From the NCBI GenBank assembly GCA_017450695.1, contig JAFSTA010000161.1, forward strand, positions 1 to 41,190: a stretch of 41,190 nt of DNA. Reading direction: 5' to 3'. The notes under the pieces were generated by a model. That model made no database searches. It was not told where the DNA came from and saw only the letters and a list, made by a program, of their open reading frames with translations. The position numbers and the translations under genes were made by a program. The DNA is from Kiritimatiellia bacterium. GTDB taxonomy: Bacteria > Verrucomicrobiota > Kiritimatiellia > RFP12 > UBA1067. This document shows, piece after piece, positions 24,983 to 32,813 of the stretch; position 1 is the stretch's first letter, and every line of letters starts with the position of its first letter.

Positions 24983-27513
24983 GAGTCCCTTTCGTCCAGA
25001 TCCTGATTTCACCATTGGGTTTCCTCCTTGCGTGGAGCGCGGTCGCCGATCCTGTCGCCGTCACGTTCCTGCAGGGGTACGATCCAGATCATCCGGAAGA
25101 CGCCTCCACGCGGCAGATTCTGAAACTGGCGGAGAAGGAATCCGCCCTGAATCCACAGAAATGGGGCGGTCTCTCCCTTCCCGGTGCGGGCGGTCGCGCC
25201 CCGTTCATGCTCTCGCTCGCGGGCGGAACGGCGCCGGACATTTACAAGTGCTGGTTCCACATCATGCGGCACGATATCGACCAGGGGTTCTGCTATCCGC
25301 TGAACGAATGGATCGGGGAGGATACGGACGGGGACGGTCAGATTTCCGACGCGGAGGCGAAATGGCCGGGATGGAAAGATGTCCCTCCCCTCTGGCGGCA
25401 GGTCGCCACAAAGGACGGCAAGGTCTATGGGATTCCGCAGGCAGGTATCTGGTACTACGGCATTGTCTATCGCAAGGATCTGGTGCGCCAAGCGGGAATC
25501 GATCCGGAGTATGTGCCCGGCACATGGGACGAGTTCTTCCGCTGGTGCCAGCGCCTCACCTTCCCTCGCAAGACGGTGGCGGGCGCGAAAGTGCAGCGCG
25601 GACAACGCGCGTTCGGTGCGGAGAACCGCCCGTGGGGCTGGCTGCCGTGGGTACAGTCCGCCGGGGGCGAACTGATCGTCCAGTCCAACGGCGTGTGGCG
25701 CGCGAACTTCGATTCGCCCGAAGCGATCGACGCCGCCGGCTTTTTCCACAAGCTGGCGTGGGCGCCGTGGATTCGCGATCCCGAAAGCGGCGAACCCATC
25801 GATGTGACGCCCGAGGACGTCGCGCAGGGACGAGTCACGGTTACCGGTACGGGACGTGTCGTGACATTCCGTCCAGATGACGTGATCAAGGGCGTCGTAC
25901 GCGCGTTGCCGCGCCTGACGACGGACCTGCCCCAGCTTTTCGCGCAGGGCGAGGTCGTGGCGCTGTTCTCCGGCGCGGAACTGGTGGAGCAGCTGACGCA
26001 GGACTCGAACCTGCCGCCGGACATGGTGGGGATTATGCCGTTCCCCGCCAAGGACGCCTCGCACAAGCCCGTCCTGCAGGCGCACAAGCATTTCTACAGC
26101 ATGACGGAAGGCGTGGGGCGTCGTCCGAAAGCCGAGCGGGATCTGGTCTGGAAATGCGTGGAACAATTGGCGAGCCAGAGCGTCAACGACGAGGACGTGA
26201 AGGAAAAGGTACTGGAGGGACAGGCGCGTTGGTGTACCCCGAACGACCTGCGCCGGCTGGGTTTCACGGATTATCTCGAAGAGGTGCCGGGAACGATCCG
26301 GCGGATGTACGAGCGATTGGAGTCCGGCGACGTGAACCCCTGCACGGAACCCTTCGCGGGCTTCTGGCAAGCCGTCTCCGATCTGGTTTCGCGACGGCTA
26401 TTGGGATTGTTGCTGGCGGACAGTGGAGAACATCTGGACTGCGCGGCGGCGTTGCGGAGCATCAATGACGACGCCAACCGTGGCTTGATGTTCAAGGTTC
26501 CGGAAAGTGTCCTGCAACGGCAGCGTCCGCTGGCGCGCGTGATTTTCGGGATCGTCCTGATCGTCGCCTGTGTCTGCGCGGGAATCGCATGGAAGCGCAA
26601 CGCGGGCAAGGAGAAGGCGGCAGGTGGCGGCAAGCAGCGCGTCGCGTGGCTCCCGTGGCTGTTTCTGGCTCCGGCGGTACTCAGCATCGCGGTCTGGTCC
26701 TACTACCCGCTCTTCCGGGGTGCCGTCATGGCGTTCCAGGAGTACAAGATCGTCGGCGAGACGCAGTTCGCGGGACTCGACAACTTCATCACGGTTGCCA
26801 CGGACGCGGGATTCTGGAAGGCGTGGATCCGTACCGCGCAGTACGTCGTGATCACCTTGCTGCTGGGATTCCTCTCCCCGATCTTTCTCGCCATTCTCCT
26901 CTCCGAAATCCCGAAAGGAAAGATCTTTTTCCGGACGCTTTACTTCCTGCCTCACCTGACCAGCGCACTCGTCATCGCCCTGCTGTGGAAAATGATGTAC
27001 GACCCAACGGAAAACGGAATGCTGAACCAGATCCTCGCGGTGTTCGGAATCGCCAAGCAGAGCTGGCTGCAAGACCCCGCGCTGGCGATGGTCTGCTGTA
27101 TCCTGCCGGGCGTGTGGGCGAACGCGGGGATGGCGAGCCTGATCTACATCGCGGCGCTACACTCCCTGCCCGCCGACTATTACGAGGCTGCCGCCATCGA
27201 CGGCGCGGGCATTCTCTCCCGCTTCCGGCACATCACCTTCCCGCAACTGCTGCCGCTGATGGTGATCAATTTCGTCGGTGCGTTCATCGCCGCCTGTCAA
27301 GGAATGGGAAACATCTTTCTGCTCACCTTCGGTGGACCGGGCGATGTAACGAACGTGCTCTCCCTCGCGATCTGGAAGGAGGCGTACAACAACCTCCGGT
27401 TTTCCACCGCCACAACGATGGCTTGGTTCTTGGGTGTCGCGCTGATCGGTTTCACCTACCTGCAAATCCGCATCCTGCGAAACGTCGAGTTCCGCCAAGC
27501 GCAAACCAATTAG
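24979..27513 (+). CDS. ABC sugar transporter fusion: family 1 solute-binding protein joined to a MalF-type permease
   Basis: 844 residues. A signal peptide (to about 22) leads into a periplasmic family-1 solute-binding domain (about 25-500) with MalE-like features (GGTAPDIYKC, GIPQAGIWYYGIVYRKDLV). Inside it, residues 115-126 (DTDGDGQISDAE) form a canonical EF-hand calcium loop. A membrane helix (518-540) and a basic linker precede a six-helix permease from about 556 (WLPWLFLAPAVLSIAVW), with the ATPase-contacting EAA loop EAAAIDGAGILSRF at 736-749. It should import an oligosaccharide, but neither a second permease (MalG type) nor an ATPase gene is adjacent: only tandem repeats and a GH172 gene follow. 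It begins with a 4-nt overlap with the ACT gene. The fusion looks genuine, since the frame is continuous and both halves are intact. Confidence 0.88.
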   Translation: MRVPFVQILISPLGFLLAWSAVADPVAVTFLQGYDPDHPEDASTRQILKLAEKESALNPQKWGGLSLPGAGGRAPFMLSLAGGTAPDIYKCWFHIMRHDIDQGFCYPLNEWIGEDTDGDGQISDAEAKWPGWKDVPPLWRQVATKDGKVYGIPQAGIWYYGIVYRKDLVRQAGIDPEYVPGTWDEFFRWCQRLTFPRKTVAGAKVQRGQRAFGAENRPWGWLPWVQSAGGELIVQSNGVWRANFDSPEAIDAAGFFHKLAWAPWIRDPESGEPIDVTPEDVAQGRVTVTGTGRVVTFRPDDVIKGVVRALPRLTTDLPQLFAQGEVVALFSGAELVEQLTQDSNLPPDMVGIMPFPAKDASHKPVLQAHKHFYSMTEGVGRRPKAERDLVWKCVEQLASQSVNDEDVKEKVLEGQARWCTPNDLRRLGFTDYLEEVPGTIRRMYERLESGDVNPCTEPFAGFWQAVSDLVSRRLLGLLLADSGEHLDCAAALRSINDDANRGLMFKVPESVLQRQRPLARVIFGIVLIVACVCAGIAWKRNAGKEKAAGGGKQRVAWLPWLFLAPAVLSIAVWSYYPLFRGAVMAFQEYKIVGETQFAGLDNFITVATDAGFWKAWIRTAQYVVITLLLGFLSPIFLAILLSEIPKGKIFFRTLYFLPHLTSALVIALLWKMMYDPTENGMLNQILAVFGIAKQSWLQDPALAMVCCILPGVWANAGMASLIYIAALHSLPADYYEAAAIDGAGILSRFRHITFPQLLPLMVINFVGAFIAACQGMGNIFLLTFGGPGDVTNVLSLAIWKEAYNNLRFSTATTMAWFLGVALIGFTYLQIRILRNVEFRQAQTN

Positions 27514-27587
27514 CCGAGATAGGCAGTGGGCGGGCGCTTCGCACCACGTAAGCCGCCCACTTTCCGCGCAGGAACGTTCATCTCAAT

Positions 27588-27695
27588 AACCATCCAACTA
27601 CCCAACCACCTAACCACCAAACCACCTAACTACCAAACCACCTAACCACCAAACCACCTAACCACCTAACCACCAAACCACCTAACCACCTAACC
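27588..27695. repeat. Octamer tandem tract AACCACCT/AACCACCA
   Basis: About 13 copies of AACCACCT or AACCACCA in 8-nt phase, with few variants, between the transporter fusion and the GH172 promoter. The rest of the gap back to 27514 shows no gene. Confidence 0.85.
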
Positions 27696-27721
27696 TTGAC
27701 TCTCAAGCCGTGATTTGATTC

Positions 27722-27750
27722 TTGACACGGGAAAGGGGGTATACTACACT
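27722..27750 (+). promoter_or_regulatory. Promoter of the GH172 gene
   Basis: Consensus TTGACA (27722-27727), 17-nt spacer, TACACT (27745-27750); the leader is about 60 nt. Confidence 0.65.
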
Positions 27751-27816
27751 CTGTTCGTTGTCAATGGTCATTCTAGTCAGGTCACGGATTCGTCAAACAA
27801 ACCAAGGAGAAAACGA

Positions 27817-29967
27817 ATGAAGACAATACCGGTTACGTTTCTCGCGTTGGCGGTGGCGGGATTCTCGCTTGCCGCGTCGGCATCTGGACAGGTGACGCTG
27901 AAATCCCTGCTCGAAGAGATGTCCAACCCCGATGCCAACACCTATCTCCCGTCACCCCGCTTCACGGCGCGGCTCTGGTCGAGCCACGACCGCAAAACAA
28001 CGACACCCGAAGCAGATGGCTGGTTTGCAAATGCAGACTTCTCCCAATTCCTCCGTGAAGAAAACAACGAGGAGCGGCGGGAACAGGTGATGCTCGATGC
28101 CCAAGGCCCCGGCGCGATCACGCGCTTTTGGGTAACGGTCGCCCGCACGGACGGAAAAGGCATCCTGCGCATTTACATCGACGGCAAACTCGCCGTGGAG
28201 GGAGAGGTCCTCAAAATCCTGAGCGGCGGCATGTTGTGCGGCGCCCCGCTCTCCGACTCCGTCTCGCACGAGTCGCCTTACCTGAACCGCGGGCACAACC
28301 TTTACCTGCCCATTCCTTACGCAGAGAGTTGCAAGGTGACATACGAAAGTCCCACACTCTTTCCCAAGCCGCCCGCTGGCGGCGGAAAGCCTCCTGCGCG
28401 AGAGTCATTCTACTATAACGTGGAGACGCGGAGTTACGCAAGCGGAACGCAGGTGGAGTCCTTTTCGATGGACGTGCTGCGGCGTGAAAAGGCGACGGTT
28501 GACGCAACCAACTGGAAACTGGAACGCCGCTTGAACGGCGCGGACAAGGTACCGGGCGAGACATGGACATTCGACGGCGAGATTCTTCCCGGACAGTCCG
28601 TCACTCGCACGGTTACGCGCACGGACGGCGGTGCAATCCGTCGTCTGGCGATGGCGGTCGCGAGCGGAAAGGTACCGAATGCCTTGCGTTCAACCGTGCT
28701 GGAAATCTCCTTCGACGGTGAGCGCACGGTTTGGGTACCGGCAGGCGAGTTCTTCGGTTGCGGCTACACCTACGAGGCGTATTCGAGTTGGTACACCTCC
28801 TGCACGGGCGCGGGCCGAATGGAGAGTCGCTGGACAATGCCGTTCGAGAAGACATGTACCGTCCAGGTGTGGAACTGCGGGACAACCCCCGTGACGCTCT
28901 CGCTCACAGCGATCGAGATCGGCGACTACAAATGGGATTCCGCACGAAGTCTCCACTTCGGCGCGTGTTGGCACGAGTATGCCGACGCCCCGTCGCGCAA
29001 GGACGCAAACAAAACGCAGTACGATTACGACTACGCCGAGCTGGAGGGAGAAGGTCTCTTCGTGGGCACGACGCTGGCGCTTTGGCAACCGGATACGCGC
29101 TGGTGGGGTGAGGGTGATGAAAAGGTCTTTGTCGATGGCGAGAAGACGCCCTCCTTCATCGGTACCGGCACGGAGGACTACTACGGGTACGCCTGGAGTC
29201 GTCCCCAGCCCTTCGACCATCCCTTCCTGACGCAACCGATCGGTATCGGACAGGGACATCCACTGCGCGAGGACTTTGCGCGCCGCAACGCGGTAAACGT
29301 GCGCAACCGCGCACTCGACGCGATCCCCTTCACGAAATCAATCCGGTTCCACATGGAGATGTGGCATTGGGCGGAGGACAGCAAACTCGATTTCGCGCCG
29401 CTCGCCTGTTGGTATATGCGCCCGGGCGGCAAGGTGAACCACGGTGCGGATCCCGCCGCTGTCCAGCGTCCGGTACGGGTCGATATGCCGCACATCCCCG
29501 TCACGTTGCCGAAAACCGCCACGCTGTTTGAGGACTTCGAGTCCGGCACCTACGGTTCCTGGAAGGTGGAGGGCGAAGCCTTTGGTACCGCACCGGCACG
29601 GGGTATCCTGCCTTTCCAGAATCCAGTAACTGGCTATAGCGGACGGTATCTCGTCAACACCTACTACGGCAAGGATGACACGAAGGGGACGCTCACCTCG
29701 CCCGAGTTTACGATTGAGAAACCGTTCATCAACTTCCTTGTGGGAGGCGGCAACTACAAGGGGGAGACCTGTGTGAACCTCGTCATCGACGGAAAGACGG
29801 TTCGCACGGCGACCGGAAAGAACGCGGAGAGGCTGGAGTGGACACACTGGGATGTCCGCGAGTTTACGGGCAAGACCGCGACGATCGTGATCGTCGATAA
29901 CCGCACCGGACATTTCGGTCACATCAATGCCGACTGTTTCCACTTCGACATCACCCCGCGCAAGTAA
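27817..29967 (+). CDS. Secreted GH172 (DUF2961) glycoside hydrolase with levanase-type C-terminal domain
   Basis: 716 residues with a signal peptide (cleavage near 24). Residues 30-545 are a GH172 domain; the hallmark FIGTGTEDYYGYAWS is at 447-461. E432 (in WWGEGDEK) and E453 (in GTEDYY) lie 21 apart, which I recall as the spacing of the catalytic pair in a characterised family member. GH172 enzymes act on alpha-fructofuranosides, arabinofuranosides and difructose anhydrides. The C-terminal 150 residues (FEDFESGTYGSWKVEG; INFLVGGGNYKGETCVNLVIDG) resemble the extra domain of GH32 levanases, suggesting fructan or furanoside binding. AAGGAG is 7 nt before the ATG. A sugar kinase gene follows after 57 nt. 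Confidence 0.88.
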   Translation: MKTIPVTFLALAVAGFSLAASASGQVTLKSLLEEMSNPDANTYLPSPRFTARLWSSHDRKTTTPEADGWFANADFSQFLREENNEERREQVMLDAQGPGAITRFWVTVARTDGKGILRIYIDGKLAVEGEVLKILSGGMLCGAPLSDSVSHESPYLNRGHNLYLPIPYAESCKVTYESPTLFPKPPAGGGKPPARESFYYNVETRSYASGTQVESFSMDVLRREKATVDATNWKLERRLNGADKVPGETWTFDGEILPGQSVTRTVTRTDGGAIRRLAMAVASGKVPNALRSTVLEISFDGERTVWVPAGEFFGCGYTYEAYSSWYTSCTGAGRMESRWTMPFEKTCTVQVWNCGTTPVTLSLTAIEIGDYKWDSARSLHFGACWHEYADAPSRKDANKTQYDYDYAELEGEGLFVGTTLALWQPDTRWWGEGDEKVFVDGEKTPSFIGTGTEDYYGYAWSRPQPFDHPFLTQPIGIGQGHPLREDFARRNAVNVRNRALDAIPFTKSIRFHMEMWHWAEDSKLDFAPLACWYMRPGGKVNHGADPAAVQRPVRVDMPHIPVTLPKTATLFEDFESGTYGSWKVEGEAFGTAPARGILPFQNPVTGYSGRYLVNTYYGKDDTKGTLTSPEFTIEKPFINFLVGGGNYKGETCVNLVIDGKTVRTATGKNAERLEWTHWDVREFTGKTATIVIVDNRTGHFGHINADCFHFDITPRK

Positions 29968-30024
29968 ACCGCCCATTCACCTTCGGACAGCATTTTCGGC
30001 CAACGACAACACGAAAGGAAGAAC

Positions 30025-31428
30025 ATGAAAACGTATCTCGGAATCGAACTTGGATCCACACGCATCAAGGCCGTTGTGGCGGATGAATCTGGTCGCGTAC
30101 TGGCATCCGGATCAACCGCGTGGGAGAACAAAGCTCTCTCAGAGACTATCTGGACATACGACCTGGCCGACGCGCGCAAGGGACTCGCCGCCGCCTAGGC
30201 GGCCTGTGCGGACGATTACGCCGCAAAGCATGGCGCGCGTCCGACGCGCTTCGGCGCGATGGGGGTCTCGGCGATGATGCACGGATACCTCGCCTTCGAC
30301 GCCGAAGGGAACCAGCTCGCCCCGTTCCGGACCTGGCGCTCTACAAACGCCGCCCGCGCCGCCGAAAAGCTCTCCTCCCTGTTCGGCATCCACATCCCCG
30401 CCCGTTGGGCGGTCTCCCAGCTCTACCAGTCGGGAATGGACGGAGAAGAACACCTGCACCATCTTGCTTTTCAGACGACGCTTGCCGGTTACATCCACTG
30501 GCTGCTCACGGGAAGGAAGGTACTGGGCATCGACGACGCCTCCGGGATGTTCCCGATTCACCCGGAAACGAAAACCTACGATGCCCGTTGCGCGGCGATC
30601 TTCGAGGAGAAGACGGGGCTGGACGTGACGATGCTTTTCCCGCAAATCATGGTTGCCGGCGAGGATGCCGGCGAACTGACGGGGGAAGGCGCACGCTTGC
30701 TGGATCCCGCGGGCGCACTCCAGCCCGGTATCCCGTTCTGCCCGCCGGAGGGGGACGCGGGGACGGGCATGGTCGCGACGAACGCCGTCCGGCCGGGCAC
30801 GGGCAACGTTTCCGTCGGCACGAGCGTCTTCGCGATGGTAGTCCTCGAACGCCCGGTCGAGAAAACGAATCCGCATATCGATTTCGTCTCCACGCCGTCC
30901 GGCGATGATGTGGCGATGGTCCACTGCAACAACGGGTGCGGGGAACTCGACAAGTGGGTGGCTCTTTTCGGCGGCGATTACGACGCGCTGCTGAAAGAGG
31001 CGATGGCGGAGGGAGAACCCGATTGCGGCGGGGTACGCGCGACCAACTGGATTGCCGCCGAACCGCTGGCGGGCGTCGATGCACCCAACCCGTACCTGGC
31101 GCATACGCCGGATGCGCACCTGACGAGAGCGAACATCATCCGGGCGCAGCTCCAGGCCGTGTTCGCGACGCTTGCGAAAGGGATGGAGATTCTCAAGGCG
31201 CAAGGCGTGCGCATGGCCCGCTTCACGGGACACGGCGGACTCTTCAAGACGCCCGGCGTCGCACAGCAAGTGCTGGCGGAGGCGCTCCAGACTCCCGTTT
31301 CGTGTCCCACGGAAGCGGGCGAGGGCGGCGCGTGGGGAATCGCCCTTCTCGCGGCTTACCGCGACCACGTGCGTACATGCGGTGGTAACTCGCTGGCGGA
31401 TTTCTTGGAACGCATTCACAAAAGCTGA
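30025..31428 (+). pseudogene. FGGY-family sugar kinase (xylulokinase/ribulokinase-like) interrupted by in-frame TAG
   Basis: The frame starts with ATG at 30025 (GGAAG just upstream) and reads MKTYLGIELGSTRIKAVV, the FGGY phosphate-binding start. It meets TAG at 30196-30198 (codon 58), then continues in the same frame to 31428, giving 467 residues if the TAG is skipped. Downstream features are intact: GVSAMMHGYLAFD, TLAGYIHWLLTGRKVLGIDDASGMFP, and ATP-site glycines in FTGHGGLFKTPG. Relatives as I remember them have an aromatic residue where the stop falls, so TAC to TAG would explain it. The product would phosphorylate a pentulose or hexulose, matching the GH172 gene upstream. An ATG at 30259 could make only an N-truncated, probably inactive protein. 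Confidence 0.85.
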
Positions 31429-31571
31429 GAGGTGGGAGGTGTCCGCCACCCGACTTGCCCATACGTTGGCTGGTTCAGCGTGGTAAGCCGGGAAAGCGTG
31501 GTAAGCCGGATTTTCCGGATAATCCGAGTAGGCGTTGCGGTCGCGACGAGGCGCGCCCCTCCAGCTCGGGA

Positions 31572-31751
31572 AAATTAAATCGCTGCGCTTTGAAATGGTT
31601 AAATGGTTAAATGGACGAGGCAGCGAAAAAGCGAGGCGGATCAGGTCGATTTAAAGCATCCGAAGGAGGCGATTTAACCATTTCACCTTTTAAAGACGCC
31701 CCGCGCCGATTTAAAGCCGCGCCAGCGGCGATTTAACCATTTAATTTTTAA
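31572..31751. repeat. 59-bp repeat family, locus 1 (two diverged units)
   Basis: Units 31634-31692 and 31693-31751. Each has GATTTAAA, a GC hairpin, then GATTTAACCATTT. The hairpins differ (GCATCC-GAA-GGAGGC and GCCGC-GCCA-GCGGC) while their flanks are kept. The left flank matches that at 40961-41021. Confidence 0.8.
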
Positions 31752-31793
31752 CCATCCAAAGGTCGCGCGTAGCGCCCCTTCCCCGCCAAGTCA

Positions 31794-31853
31794 ACTTAGG
31801 GGCGCAGCCCCATTTAGGCCGTAAGGCCACTTAGGCGGCTCAGCCGCCACTTA
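31794..31853. repeat. Three successive hairpins separated by ACTTA/ATTTA
   Basis: ACTTA, GGGGC-GCA-GCCCC, ATTTA, GGCC-GTAA-GGCC, ACTTA, GGCGGC-TCA-GCCGCC, ACTTA. Stems are 5, 4 and 6 bp, loops 3-4 nt, and spacers exactly 5 nt. Confidence 0.85.
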
Positions 31854-31877
31854 TCCGCTTCTCAGCCTCTCAGCTTT

Positions 31878-32783
31878 TCAGCTTCCCCGCTGGCGCGTAG
31901 CGCCAACGCTCCGTTTGAGTACGGCCTCGATTTCGCGGATGCCGTCCAAGATGCGGGGACCGGGACGGACTGCGCGATCGATGTCAGGCACGGTAAAGAC
32001 ACGCCGATTGCGAACGGCGCGGAGTGTCTTCCATCCGGGGCGCTCGGAGAAGAGCGCGGTGTAGTTTTCGTACCCGTCCGTCGAATGCCCCGTCTGATGA
32101 AAGAGGCAAAGGATCACATCGGGCTGGTGCAAGAGCAACCATTCCATCGAGAGGTGATAGTAGTCGGCGGTCGCCCGCTCCGCGATATTCGTTCCACCGG
32201 CGAGCGTCACCATTTCCGAGATGAAGGTATCCGGACCGACTGTGATCGGCGCGGATGAATCGACCAACACCAGTACGCGAGGCGGTTCGGCGTTCGATTG
32301 CGCGCGCTTCCGCGCCTCCGCGATTCCCCGTTCCAGGCGAGTCGCCACTCGATCCGCCGCCTCCTCGTGACGCGAAAGTTTGCCGAGCTGACGAAGTGCG
32401 GCCGGCACCTCATCCATTTTCGCGCAAGGGACGGTCACGACCGCGACGCCCAGTTCACGGAACTTCTCCCGCACCGATTCATCCAACCACGAGCACTCCA
32501 CGATGTGCGTGGGGGCTACGCCAAGCGTCGCCTCCAGAAACGGCTGGGCGAACTTGCCGGTGACAGGAACCGCCTTGACCGAAGGCGGGTAATCGCACAC
32601 GTCCGTCCGTCCGACCAACTCCCCTTCCGCTCCAATCGCGCAGAGGCATTCGGTCAAACCGGGTGCGGCAGAAACAATCCGCACGCCGTCGCCATCCGGC
32701 GACGACGTGCGGGAACATCCGAGGAAGAAAGAGACGACGAACACCCCGATCGCCCGAATCACGATACCAGCGCGTTGTCTCAT
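31878..32783 (-). CDS. btuF: Cobalamin ABC transporter substrate-binding lipoprotein, BtuF-like
   Basis: 301 residues. The N-terminus ends in a lipobox (FFLGC, Cys 23), so it is anchored in a membrane facing the periplasm. The fold is the helical-backbone metal-chelate receptor type: IVSAAPGLTECLCAIGAEGELVGRTDVCDYP near 36-66, then AQPFLEATLGVAPTHIVEC and IAERATADYYHLSMEWLL. The cobalamin assignment rests on the preceding TonB receptor under a cobalamin riboswitch, 30 nt upstream; by sequence alone a siderophore could be its ligand. BtuC/BtuD permease and ATPase genes are not in the window. Confidence 0.87.
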   Translation of the reverse strand: MRQRAGIVIRAIGVFVVSFFLGCSRTSSPDGDGVRIVSAAPGLTECLCAIGAEGELVGRTDVCDYPPSVKAVPVTGKFAQPFLEATLGVAPTHIVECSWLDESVREKFRELGVAVVTVPCAKMDEVPAALRQLGKLSRHEEAADRVATRLERGIAEARKRAQSNAEPPRVLVLVDSSAPITVGPDTFISEMVTLAGGTNIAERATADYYHLSMEWLLLHQPDVILCLFHQTGHSTDGYENYTALFSERPGWKTLRAVRNRRVFTVPDIDRAVRPGPRILDGIREIEAVLKRSVGATRQRGS

Positions 32784-32813
32784 CCCGTTCTCTTTCCGCC
32801 TTGCCGTGAACGT

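Larger units (their letters stand above)
31429..31877. other. Intergenic region packed with repeats, no gene
   Basis: In order: AGCGTGGTAAGCCGGG twice (about 31479-31508), hairpin element copy 7 (31539-31558, one arm mismatch), an AAATGGTT octamer tract (31593-31614), two 59-bp units (31634-31751), a three-hairpin ACTTA array (31794-31853) and a TCTCAG octamer tract (31857-31890) running into the btuF 3' end. Confidence 0.7.

Noticed and set aside
27588-27695. Telomere-like repeat or replication origin
   Set aside because: The AACCACCT tract is internal, with no DnaA boxes or replication genes near, and similar tracts occur in other gaps.
30025-31428. TAG recoding in this organism as an explanation for the interrupted kinase
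   Set aside because: The other long genes contain no internal TAG, and the gene at 36965-37462 ends normally with TAG.
31572-31751. Possible CRISPR array because of regularly spaced repeats
   Set aside because: The units are tandem 59-mers without unique spacers of constant length, and no cas gene is present.
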